64,000 nucleotides of DNA, from NCBI GenBank assembly GCA_964419145.1, contig CAYQOM010000002.1, positions 124,001 through 188,000 on the forward strand, read 5' to 3'. The first letter of the stretch is position 1; each line of letters begins with the position of its first letter. The notes beneath the pieces are model-generated. The model was not told the DNA's origin. It did no database searches and worked only from the letters and a program-made list of their open reading frames with translations. Positions 1 through 7,664 of this stretch are shown one piece after another. A program made the position numbers and the translations under genes. The stretch is from UBA2336 sp964419145. GTDB lineage: Bacteria; Bacteroidota; Bacteroidia; Cytophagales; Cyclobacteriaceae.

Positions 1-944
1 TGGTGGATAAAGCACTGGCGTATAAAACGAATCCATTGGCAGATAAGTCATTGGGAGTAGGCAAGCGAATGGGGCTGCTGTTTCTGAACCCCAGCATGCG
101 CACACGACTAAGCACACAAATAGCTGCGCAGAATCTGGGAATGGATACGATTGTATTTAATGTAGGGCCAGAAGGTTGGGCGCTTGAGTTTGAAGAAGAA
201 GTGATCATGAGCGGCACCACGGTGGAACATGTGAAAGATGCAGCCCCGGTGCTGGGTAAGTATTTTGATGTTTTGGGTTTGCGCACCTTTCCGCTATTGA
301 AACATAAAGAGGAGGATTACTGTGAATTGGTCATCAATCAGTTTATCAAGTATTCCGGTATTCCAATTGTGAGTTTGGAGAGTGCAACGTTGCATCCGTT
401 GCAAAGCCTCACAGATATTGTCACTATTGTGGAGACATGGCGCACCCCTCTCCGCGGGAGAGGGGCCGGGGGTGAGGCAAGAAAGCCTAAAGTGGTATTA
501 ACGTGGGCGCCCCACGTAAAGGCATTGCCGCAATGTGTAGCCAATAGCTTCTCGCAGTGGATCAACGCGTGGGGTGAAGCTGATTTTGTGATTGCGCACC
601 CGGAGGATTATGAATTGGATGTACAGTTTACAAAAGGAGCAACCATTACCCACAATCAGGAAGAAGCCTTGCGTGATGCGGATTACGTGTACGTAAAGAA
701 CTGGAGCACATATACCGATTACGGAAAGATTTATTGCAACGATCCATCTTGGATGTTGACGAATCAGAAATTAGCAAACACGAATCAGGCAAAGGTAATG
801 CACTGCTTACCGGTGAGAAGGAATGTAGAGTTGAGTGATGAAGTGCTTGATAGTGCCAACAGTTTGGTAACGCAACAAGCCGGCAACCGGGTGTGGGCAG
901 CGCAGGCGGTTTTGAGTGAAATTTTGAAAAGCAATAGAAAATAG
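1..944 (+). CDS. argF': N-acyl-ornithine carbamoyltransferase (argF' / SOTCase-AOTCase type), 5'-truncated
   Basis: Transfers the carbamoyl group of carbamoyl phosphate to an N2-acylated ornithine, giving N-acyl-citrulline in the Bacteroidota arginine pathway. Residues are numbered from the codon at base 3. Visible motifs are the carbamoyl-phosphate loop SMRTR (31-35), HPLQS (131-135) and HCLPVRRN (267-274). The gene runs off the left edge: the codon at base 3 is GTG and reads as an internal Val in a family-typical ..VDKAL.. stretch, so the true start lies upstream. Residues 148-159 (TPLRGRGAGGEA) are encoded by a palindromic repeat and look inserted between the TIVETW and RKPKVVLTWAP blocks. 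Val74 in GTTVEH sits where AOTCase has Glu and Bacteroides SOTCase has Pro, which favours the N-succinyl substrate (inference). argB follows 71 bp downstream. Confidence 0.93.
   Translation, partial: VDKALAYKTNPLADKSLGVGKRMGLLFLNPSMRTRLSTQIAAQNLGMDTIVFNVGPEGWALEFEEEVIMSGTTVEHVKDAAPVLGKYFDVLGLRTFPLLKHKEEDYCELVINQFIKYSGIPIVSLESATLHPLQSLTDIVTIVETWRTPLRGRGAGGEARKPKVVLTWAPHVKALPQCVANSFSQWINAWGEADFVIAHPEDYELDVQFTKGATITHNQEEALRDADYVYVKNWSTYTDYGKIYCNDPSWMLTNQKLANTNQAKVMHCLPVRRNVELSDEVLDSANSLVTQQAGNRVWAAQAVLSEILKSNRK
445..477. repeat. palindromic GC-rich repeat inserted in frame in argF'
   Basis: A perfect 9-bp inverted repeat CCCCTCTCC (445-453), loop GCG, GGAGAGGGG (457-465) is followed by CCGGGGGTGAGG. 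It is far more G/C-skewed than the surrounding coding sequence. The same kind of hairpin-plus-G-rich-tail element is scattered in intergenic DNA of many bacteria; here it is translated and adds about 12 residues rich in Gly and Arg. Confidence 0.8.
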
Positions 945-1015
945 GCAAGTGTAATAGCAATCAGGTGTCATTCATGTTGCCTACTGCATATTGCTCACCG
1001 CCTACTAGTAATAAT

Positions 1016-1804
1016 ATGAATAGGTTATTTGTTATTAAGATTGGTGGTAACGTACTGGATAACCCGGAGGCCTTGAAAAAATTCCTTCAGGATTTTTCGC
1101 ATATCCGAGAACCGAAGATTCTTGTACATGGCGGAGGCAAACTGGCCACCAAGATTGGTGAGCAACTTGGAATTAAGGCCAACTTTGTAAAGGGCAGAAG
1201 AATTACCGATGCCGATACCCGCGACCTGGTAACGATGGTGTATGGCGGATTGGTGAACAAGCAATTGGTAGCGCAACTTCAACCGTTGGGTTGCAATGCG
1301 TTGGGCGTAACCGGTGCGGATGGAAACATGATCAAAGCGAAAAAACGACCGGTTGGTGAAGTTGATTTCGGTTTTGTGGGCGACATTACCCCGGCTGATG
1401 TCAATACTTCACTCTTGTATTTTTTACTCAAACAAAACGTTGTCCCGGTGTTCGCATCGCTTACGCATGCCGATGGGGCAATATTAAATACCAATGCCGA
1501 TACGATTGCATCGGTGCTAGCCATAGCCCTCAGTAAACATTTCGATACACGCCTGATTTTCTGTTTTGAGAAAAGAGGTGTGTTAAAAAATATTGAAGAT
1601 GATTCCTCAGTGATTCGGTTGCTGGATGAAAGCAGTTACAAGACCTTGTTGACGCAAGGTTCGTTTGCCGATGGTATTCTGCCCAAGCTTGAAAATGCGT
1701 TTGCGGCTATAAATGCTGGAGTAAAGGAAGTGTTGATTGGCGAGGCAACACACTTGTTGCAAAACGTAGGACAAGAAACGGAAGGTACGTTGATTGTGAA
1801 ATAG
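1016..1804 (+). CDS. argB: N-acetylglutamate (N-acylglutamate) kinase
   Basis: Phosphorylates the gamma-carboxyl of N-acylglutamate, the second step of arginine synthesis. It is an amino-acid-kinase fold protein of 262 aa: N-terminal KIGG (8-11), HGGGK (38-42) for acyl-glutamate and phosphate binding, and RRITD (61-65). The open frame extends upstream to a GTG at 965, but the added 17 residues (rich in Pro, Ser and Thr) do not look like protein and lie in a repeat-like spacer. ATG 1016, just before the LFVIKIGGN strand, is therefore the better start. The length matches Bacteroidota ArgB. In Bacteroidota this enzyme may act on N-succinylglutamate (family knowledge; not decidable here). Confidence 0.95.
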   Translation: MNRLFVIKIGGNVLDNPEALKKFLQDFSHIREPKILVHGGGKLATKIGEQLGIKANFVKGRRITDADTRDLVTMVYGGLVNKQLVAQLQPLGCNALGVTGADGNMIKAKKRPVGEVDFGFVGDITPADVNTSLLYFLLKQNVVPVFASLTHADGAILNTNADTIASVLAIALSKHFDTRLIFCFEKRGVLKNIEDDSSVIRLLDESSYKTLLTQGSFADGILPKLENAFAAINAGVKEVLIGEATHLLQNVGQETEGTLIVK

Positions 1805-1810
1805 TTATTG

Positions 1811-1864
1811 GTTACCGGTTGCTTGTTGCCAGTCACCGGTAACTGGCGACAGGAAACCGGTAAC
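1811..1864. repeat. nested palindromic repeat, argB-argE spacer (copy A)
   Basis: Outer arms GTTACCGGTT (1811-1820) and AACCGGTAAC (1855-1864) are perfectly complementary. Inner arms GCCAGT and ACTGGC flank a CACCGGTA loop. It shares the 15-mer CCAGTCACCGGTAAC with the element at 2946-2992. It fills almost the whole spacer between argB and argE and could form a long hairpin or cruciform. Confidence 0.8.
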
Positions 1865-1883
1865 AGAATTTGATAAAAATCAG

Positions 1884-2984
1884 ATGGTTCAATTCGATAG
1901 AATAGTAGACCTACTCAAGATACTGATCTCGACTCCATCCTTCAGTCGTGAAGAGGAGAAGACTGCGCAGTTGATTGCAGAATTTTTAGAGGCTTATGGT
2001 ATGTTGGTGAGCCGGCATGGAAACAACGTGTGGGCAGTGAATAAGTTTTTCGATGAAAGTAAGCCTACCATTTTGCTTAACTCGCATCACGACACGGTCA
2101 AGCCAAACCCAGCGTACACCCGCGATCCATTTAATGCCGAGGTTATTGATGACAAATTATTTGGTTTGGGTAGCAATGATGCAGGCGGACCGCTTGTTTC
2201 ATTGATTGCCACGTTTCTTCATTTCTACCATCAGGAAAATCTGTCCTTTAATTTGGTGTTGGCTGCAACCGCGGAAGAAGAAATCTCCGGTAAGAATGGT
2301 ATTGAAAGCATCTGGGCATCATTACCTAAAATTGATTTTGCTATTGTAGGGGAACCTACGTTGTGCCAGATGGCCATTGCTGAAAAAGGTTTGTTGGTAC
2401 TCGACTGTGTTACAAAAGGCAAGGCCGGTCATGCCGCACGGGAAGAAGGGGAGAATGCCATCTATAAAGCATTTCATGATATAGAATGGTTTCGTTCATT
2501 CCGGTTTCCGAAAATATCACCAACCTTGGGTGAAGTGAAAATGTCAGTAACCGTAATTCATGCTGGTCAGCAACACAATGTAGTGCCCGCTGAATGTGCG
2601 TTTACCGTTGATGTGCGGGTAACGGATGCGTACACCCTGAAAGAAGTGCTGGAGATTATTCAGCAACATGTTTCCTGTGAAGTTATTCCGCGGTCGTTAA
2701 GGTTGCGCCCTTCCGGCATTCCGGCCGATCATGTGTTGGTACGTGCTGCGGAGAAGTTGGGCATTGCGCAATATGGTTCACCCACCGCTTCCGATCAGGC
2801 GCTAATTCCGGTTCCCTCAGTTAAAATCGGACCGGGCGATTCGGCTCGTTCTCATTCAGCAGATGAGTTTATTTTTGTGAATGAGATTAAATATGGAATT
2901 GAAACCTATATTCAATTATTAAACCAATGTTCAATCTTGTTGCCCGTTTCCGGTTTCCAGTCACCGGTAACCGGTAGCCGGTAA
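1884..2984 (+). CDS. argE: M20-family N-acyl-ornithine/citrulline deacylase (ArgE-like)
   Basis: Zinc-dependent amidohydrolase predicted to remove the acyl group in the arginine pathway. In organisms with an N-acyl-ornithine transcarbamylase the substrate is N-acyl-citrulline. M20 metal and catalytic residues are visible: H68-x-D70 in NSHHD, D99 in GSNDAGG, E131-E133 in the EEE block and E157 in GEPT. The dimerisation domain follows (about 170-290). The protein should end near YIQLLNQ (about residue 351). The last ~15 residues (SILLPVSGFQSPVTGSR) are encoded by a palindromic repeat, which also supplies the stop codon, so the tail is probably a late addition. argH begins 10 bp later. Confidence 0.93.
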   Translation: MVQFDRIVDLLKILISTPSFSREEEKTAQLIAEFLEAYGMLVSRHGNNVWAVNKFFDESKPTILLNSHHDTVKPNPAYTRDPFNAEVIDDKLFGLGSNDAGGPLVSLIATFLHFYHQENLSFNLVLAATAEEEISGKNGIESIWASLPKIDFAIVGEPTLCQMAIAEKGLLVLDCVTKGKAGHAAREEGENAIYKAFHDIEWFRSFRFPKISPTLGEVKMSVTVIHAGQQHNVVPAECAFTVDVRVTDAYTLKEVLEIIQQHVSCEVIPRSLRLRPSGIPADHVLVRAAEKLGIAQYGSPTASDQALIPVPSVKIGPGDSARSHSADEFIFVNEIKYGIETYIQLLNQCSILLPVSGFQSPVTGSR

Positions 2985-2992
2985 CCGGAAAC
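2946..2992. repeat. palindromic repeat over the 3' end of argE (copy B)
   Basis: Perfect arms GTTTCCGGTT (2946-2955) and AACCGGAAAC (2983-2992) enclose several CCGGT units. It shares CCAGTCACCGGTAAC with copy A at 1811-1864. It contains the argE stop codon (2982-2984) and ends two bases before the argH ATG, so a hairpin here could influence argE-argH coupling. Confidence 0.8.
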
Positions 2993-2994
2993 CT

Positions 2995-4326
2995 ATGAGC
3001 AAGTTGTGGAAAAAGGACAAAGACTCTCTTAAATCTGTAGAAGCCTTTACGGTGGGTAAAGATCGTGAGTTGGATATGCATCTTGCCCCATTCGATGTGC
3101 TCGGTTCACTGGCGCATATTCGCATGCTGGAGTCAATCGGGTTGCTGACAATGGATGAGTTGAATGAACTCTCAACTGAGTTGAAGTCGATTTACAAACG
3201 CATTGAAACCGGTGATTTTAAAATTGAAGATGGCGTTGAAGATATACACTCGCAGGTAGAACTTGAATTGATCAAAAAGCTGGGTGATGCCGGAAAGAAA
3301 ATTCACAGTGGCCGTTCGCGTAACGACCAGGTGTTGGTGGATATTAAGTTGTATTTGCGTCATGAACTTGAACAAATCGTAGAATCGGTTAACAACCTGT
3401 TTGGATTGTTGCAGGCACAAAGTGAAAAGTACAAACAACACTTGCTGCCGGGCTATACGCATTTTCAATTGGCCATGCCCTCATCATTCGGGTTGTGGTT
3501 TGGGGCTTATGCCGAAAGTTTGGTAGATGATGTGATCACACTTGAAGCGGCTTATCGGGTTGTGAACAAAAATCCGTTGGGTTCTGCGGCTGGTTATGGA
3601 TCATCTTTTCCGCTTAACCGAAAAATGACAACTGAACTCTTAGGGTTTGATGACCTGAACTACAATGTGGTGTATGCGCAGATGGGTCGCGGTAAAACGG
3701 AACGCATTGTTGCCAGCGCCATGGCTAACGTAGCGGCTACATTGGGTAAGCTTTCTGCGGATGCGTGTTTGTTTCTGAACCAGAACTTTGGATTCATAAG
3801 CTTTCCGGATGAACTGACCACCGGGTCGAGTATTATGCCGCATAAGAAAAATCCGGATGTGTTTGAGTTGATACGCGCGCGCTGCAATCAAATGATGGGG
3901 TTGCCAAACGATATTGCGCTATTAACCGCCAACCTGCCTTCCGGCTATCATCGCGATTTACAGCTCTTGAAGGAAGTGCTGTTTCCTGCTATTCAGCATT
4001 TGAAGGATTGCATCACCATGACGCAAGTCATGCTGGAAAATGTTCAGGTGAAGGAAAATATCCTGGAGGATGATCAGTACAAGTTTTTGTTTAGTGTGGA
4101 GGAAGTAAACAAGTTGGTGTTGAGTGGAATGCCCTTCCGGGAAGCGTACCAGAAAGTGGGAAGAGATATTGAGCAGGGAAATTACTCACCCGAAAAAAAT
4201 GTGAATCATACACACGAAGGAAGCATCGGTAATTTGTGTACGAGTGAGATTGCGGCTATGATGAAAGAGGCGATAGCTAAATTCAGGTTTGAGCATGTGC
4301 ATGAGGCTACACAAAAGTTATTATGA
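2995..4326 (+). CDS. argH: argininosuccinate lyase
   Basis: Last step of arginine synthesis: splits argininosuccinate into arginine and fumarate. Fumarase/aspartase superfamily of 443 aa. The three conserved regions are visible: HSGRSRND (104-111), GYTHFQ (153-158, catalytic His loop) and the flexible signature GSSIMPHKKNPD (277-288) with the catalytic Ser. The N-terminus MSKLWKKD is typical and the ATG lies directly after the repeat in the 3' end of argE. It is the last gene of the arg operon; a perfect palindrome 11 bp after the stop may end the transcript. Confidence 0.97.
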   Translation: MSKLWKKDKDSLKSVEAFTVGKDRELDMHLAPFDVLGSLAHIRMLESIGLLTMDELNELSTELKSIYKRIETGDFKIEDGVEDIHSQVELELIKKLGDAGKKIHSGRSRNDQVLVDIKLYLRHELEQIVESVNNLFGLLQAQSEKYKQHLLPGYTHFQLAMPSSFGLWFGAYAESLVDDVITLEAAYRVVNKNPLGSAAGYGSSFPLNRKMTTELLGFDDLNYNVVYAQMGRGKTERIVASAMANVAATLGKLSADACLFLNQNFGFISFPDELTTGSSIMPHKKNPDVFELIRARCNQMMGLPNDIALLTANLPSGYHRDLQLLKEVLFPAIQHLKDCITMTQVMLENVQVKENILEDDQYKFLFSVEEVNKLVLSGMPFREAYQKVGRDIEQGNYSPEKNVNHTHEGSIGNLCTSEIAAMMKEAIAKFRFEHVHEATQKLL

Positions 4327-4336
4327 TTCTCTTATT

Positions 4337-4380
4337 CCTCCCCCTAACTAGGGGGAGGTGTCCGCAGGACGGAGGGGGTT
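4337..4380. repeat. perfect 22-bp palindrome plus second small hairpin, GC-rich intergenic repeat
   Basis: CCTCCCCCTA (4337-4346), AC, TAGGGGGAGG (4349-4358) is a perfect palindrome. A small hairpin GTCC-GCA-GGAC (4360-4370) and a G-rich tail (4371-4378) follow. The architecture resembles the element in argF' (445-477). It lies between convergent argH and the minus-strand gene at 4348-4851, and supplies the stop codon and last codons of the latter. It may act as a bidirectional terminator although no U-tract follows. Confidence 0.75.
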
Positions 4381-4851
4381 AAAATCCTTATTCCACGTCA
4401 GTATATCCTCAAGCGCAGTAACCTTGCGCAACGAACCCGACAATATAATTTCCTCACCCCAATTTGCTGTTAGCTTCTCTGTTCCGCCCCAGGCGTTAAA
4501 TAAACTAAAGTAACCACCACCGGGCTTGTACAGCGTTTGATTTTCTGTTTCAGATTCGATTATCATGTTCTCCTTTAGAATTTTAGCGTTTAGTTTTTCC
4601 TTAAAATCAGGCATGACCTGGTAGTCGTTGATATAAAGCGTACCCGTGCGAAATCCGGTAGTGGCGATCGAAGCCAGTAACAAGGGATAAAATATACCTG
4701 CCATCCAGACAAAACTGTCGTTCACATCTGCAACAGTATGATCGATATAGGCAGAAAGGAAAATAAAAAGATTAAATATCACGAGCAGGATCCCCGCCAG
4801 TTTCAAAAAAGTTTTCACGCTCCATTTCGATATCTCCTTTCGTATGCGCAT
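4348..4851 (-). CDS. hypothetical two-helix membrane protein
   Basis: I do not recognise this 167-aa protein. It has a basic N-terminus (MRIRKEISKWSVK), two hydrophobic helices (about 15-37 and 46-66) and a soluble domain of about 100 residues with several aromatic residues. This suggests an inner-membrane anchor with a cytoplasmic or periplasmic C-terminal domain. The last ~10 residues (NPLRPADTSP) and the TAG stop are read from the palindromic repeat at 4337-4380, so the original C-terminus may have been shorter or different. It diverges from the M48 protease with 41 bp between starts. Confidence 0.7.
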   Translation of the reverse strand: MRIRKEISKWSVKTFLKLAGILLVIFNLFIFLSAYIDHTVADVNDSFVWMAGIFYPLLLASIATTGFRTGTLYINDYQVMPDFKEKLNAKILKENMIIESETENQTLYKPGGGYFSLFNAWGGTEKLTANWGEEIILSGSLRKVTALEDILTWNKDFNPLRPADTSP

Positions 4852-4892
4852 AAGTTGAACTATTTTTCCGCAAAATAAGTATTGAACGCATT

Positions 4893-6134
4893 ATGACCTT
4901 ATCTCCGGAAGTGCTTTTGTGGATTATTGTAGGTATTGTGTCTGTCAGCTTTGTATTCGGCCAGGTGCTGGAGTACATAAACCTGAAGGCCATGCGCACC
5001 GACATCCCGGCCGAGATTGCTTCATTTTACGACCATGAAAAATATGAGAAGTCGCAACGTTACCATAAAGAAGTAACGCGCTTTTCATTCTTTACCTCAA
5101 CCATAGGTTTTATGGGTTCCTTGCTGATGCTCCTACTGGGTGGCTTTGGTTGGGTAGACGGACTGCTGCGCACTGTAACAGAAAACCAGATTTTACTCGC
5201 CTTGCTTTTCTTTGGTGTGCTCGGCATTGCTTCCGATTTACTCACGCTGCCGTTTCAATGGTACGGCACCTTTGTAATTGAAGAGAAATACGGGTTTAAC
5301 AAGACTACGATCAAAACCTTTGTTACCGATAAATTAAAAGGCTATGTGCTGGGCGCGATTATCGGTGGCGGACTGTTGGCAGCACTAATCTACCTGGTAG
5401 AAACCATTGGCCCGGATTTCTGGATGTGGTTTGCCACCATGGCATGTGCGTTCATGTTGTTCATGAACATGTTCTATACGTCACTGATTTTACCGTTGTT
5501 TAATAAACTCACGCCATTGCCCGATGGCGAATTGAAAACCGCAATCGAGGAATTTTCCCGCAAGATCAACTTCCCGATTACCAACATTTTTGTCATTGAC
5601 GGATCCAGGCGCTCCAAAAAAGCCAATGCCTTTTTTTCCGGCATGGGCAAAAAGAAAAAGATTGTGCTCTACGATACGCTCATTGCCAATCACACTACGG
5701 AGGAACTGGTGGCGGTGCTGGCGCACGAAGTAGGGCATTACAAGAAGAAGCACATCATCTGGAGCTATGTGTTATCAGTTGTGCAGATTGTGTTTATGCT
5801 CTTTGTGCTTTCCCTGATGGTATTTAATGAAAACCTTTCGTTGGCTTTGGGCGGATCACAACTGGCGGTACACCTCAACCTGCTGGCGTTTACTATTTTG
5901 TTTTCGCCTATCTCGACAATTACCGGATTATTGATGAATGTGTACAGCCGCAAAAACGAATTTGAAGCCGATGCTTATGCCCGCGAAACCTACAACGGCA
6001 AAGCCCTGGCTGAGGCACTCAAAAAACTTTCGGTGGATAATTTATCCAACCTACATCCGCACCCGGCTTATGTGTTCTTTCATTACTCGCATCCGCCTTT
6101 GTTGCAGCGGTTGGAGATGATTGAAAAGCAATGA
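4893..6134 (+). CDS. Ste24/CAAX-type M48 family zinc metallopeptidase
   Basis: Membrane-embedded zinc protease of 413 aa. An N-terminal CAAX-prenyl-protease-1-like region with four or five hydrophobic helices precedes the peptidase domain. The HExxH zinc motif is AHEVGHYKKK (H278, E279, H282) and the third ligand is E358 in NEFEADAYA; further helices lie between them. Bacteria lack prenylated CAAX proteins, so the natural substrate is unknown; related M48 proteins act in membrane-protein quality control. The length and the NLHPHPAYVFFHYSHPP ending are typical of bacterial Ste24 homologues. It is convergent with the BamA-like gene, 25 bp apart. Confidence 0.92.
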   Translation: MTLSPEVLLWIIVGIVSVSFVFGQVLEYINLKAMRTDIPAEIASFYDHEKYEKSQRYHKEVTRFSFFTSTIGFMGSLLMLLLGGFGWVDGLLRTVTENQILLALLFFGVLGIASDLLTLPFQWYGTFVIEEKYGFNKTTIKTFVTDKLKGYVLGAIIGGGLLAALIYLVETIGPDFWMWFATMACAFMLFMNMFYTSLILPLFNKLTPLPDGELKTAIEEFSRKINFPITNIFVIDGSRRSKKANAFFSGMGKKKKIVLYDTLIANHTTEELVAVLAHEVGHYKKKHIIWSYVLSVVQIVFMLFVLSLMVFNENLSLALGGSQLAVHLNLLAFTILFSPISTITGLLMNVYSRKNEFEADAYARETYNGKALAEALKKLSVDNLSNLHPHPAYVFFHYSHPPLLQRLEMIEKQ

Positions 6135-6159
6135 ACCAATTGGGTTTCTGATTCGAATT

Positions 6160-7659
6160 CTAAAACTCCTTTTTGAGGTGAAAGAAAAATCCAGCGCGGC
6201 CTTCGTTGTTTAACGTGTATTCAAATCGGAGAACAACATCATATGAGCTTACAATGTCGAGTCCAAGACCACCACCAGCTAGCAAACGATCCGACAAGCG
6301 ATCGTTTACTTCGTTTTTAATATAAAATGGATAATTTTTTACGTACCCTAAATCAGCGTATGTTTTTATGTATAGAGATAGGGGTATATACTTGAACTGT
6401 TTGAATCTTGAGCCATCCATGCTGTAGACTCTATGAAAGATACGTTTCTTGAGGGTGGTTTTATTTAGCAGATACATTGGCCCCTCAATCACATTAATCT
6501 CATAACCTCGGACAAATATTCGGTTGTAACCCATCACGCCAAAGTTGTGATATGGTATATCGGTTTTATTGCTCCAATAGGCAAAGGAAAAATTGGATAG
6601 GTAGAGTTTATTTTTCAAATCAATGTAGCGTGCGTAACTGATCCAGGCATCCAGCTTTTCCAAGTCTTGACTTAAGGCAAACCCAACTTTTTGCAGATGA
6701 AACATAAAGTGGTATCCTTGAAGAGGATAAGCAATTACATCACGATGATCAGAAATAAATTCATAGCTCAATATATCGAATTTCTGCAGCTGACGCTCTT
6801 CACCCAGGTAATTTGGATTCCGTTGGTAAAGTGAGTCGGATATGGTTGTTCTTCGAAATCCGTAGCCTAACCGGTGATGATTGTAGAACGAATTCCTATA
6901 GGTGTAGGTAAATTCCATGCCCCTTGTATTACGCAAAACCTGATCAGTTTCAAGAAAGTCAAGTTTATGATCATTTGTTTGAAAGGCAACATTTTTGGCG
7001 TCAATGTAATCTGTTTTAAAAATAAGACCTTGTTTTTGCCGTTTGTCGAGGTACGGGATTCGGTACATTAATTCAAACCTACGCACATAACCAAATTGGG
7101 CTGTAAGGGTGAGCGTTTCATTTCTCCCACGCATGTTGTACTGATAAAGTTTCAGTCCATAGTTAACCCGGTTAAAATCGTGATTATAGTTCTCCCACCA
7201 TTCGTTAAAGTTACGGTCAGATAATTGAAAGATGGGTACAGGAAAGGTGTACCAGCGTTCGTTCACTTCCACTAACAAGTCGGCCTTGCCTGGTTGCAGT
7301 TCGAGTGGCCGTATTTCAACCGCATTGAACAGGTGTAAGTTGAAAAGTTTATTCTGATCCTTTTCCAGAACTTTGGGTAGTTCGAGGTTAAAAATGCTGT
7401 CGCCTGGTTTAAGCGAAAGTTCACGCAAGATGATGCTCTCGCGTGTCAACTTATTACCTAAGACAAAAATTCGGTTGATTTCTACATAATAGCCAACACT
7501 ATCAGCATAGGCCTCATTTTTTGAACGATTTTTTTTTCTGACAGAATCGGGTGCATGAAGGGCAAGATCAGGATTCTCCTTTCCTGAAACTGGCAGCAGA
7601 AGGAGTATTCCTCCCAACATAACCAGCGCCCTGATGTTTTGATATATGCACCGGATCAA
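6160..7659 (-). CDS. BamA/TamA-like outer-membrane beta-barrel protein with a single POTRA domain
   Basis: Omp85-superfamily protein of 499 aa. It has a hydrophobic signal segment (about 10-27) and one POTRA-like domain (about 58-132, including VEINRIFVLGNKLTRESIILREL). A 16-stranded-type barrel rich in Tyr, Arg and Phe follows, and the protein ends in the outer-membrane signature Phe (KKEF). BamA itself has five POTRA domains and about 800 residues, so this is a short paralogue, perhaps a TamA-like partner; tamB lies 50 kb away in the same window. It starts 5 bp after lgt on the same strand, so it is probably cotranscribed with the lipoprotein-maturation gene. Confidence 0.85.
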   Translation of the reverse strand: MIRCIYQNIRALVMLGGILLLLPVSGKENPDLALHAPDSVRKKNRSKNEAYADSVGYYVEINRIFVLGNKLTRESIILRELSLKPGDSIFNLELPKVLEKDQNKLFNLHLFNAVEIRPLELQPGKADLLVEVNERWYTFPVPIFQLSDRNFNEWWENYNHDFNRVNYGLKLYQYNMRGRNETLTLTAQFGYVRRFELMYRIPYLDKRQKQGLIFKTDYIDAKNVAFQTNDHKLDFLETDQVLRNTRGMEFTYTYRNSFYNHHRLGYGFRRTTISDSLYQRNPNYLGEERQLQKFDILSYEFISDHRDVIAYPLQGYHFMFHLQKVGFALSQDLEKLDAWISYARYIDLKNKLYLSNFSFAYWSNKTDIPYHNFGVMGYNRIFVRGYEINVIEGPMYLLNKTTLKKRIFHRVYSMDGSRFKQFKYIPLSLYIKTYADLGYVKNYPFYIKNEVNDRLSDRLLAGGGLGLDIVSSYDVVLRFEYTLNNEGRAGFFFHLKKEF

Positions 7660-7664
7660 AAAGG

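Noticed and set aside
944..1015. Extended N-terminus of ArgB from GTG 965
   Set aside because: The added residues lack family similarity and the spacer looks repetitive; ATG 1016 fits the family start.
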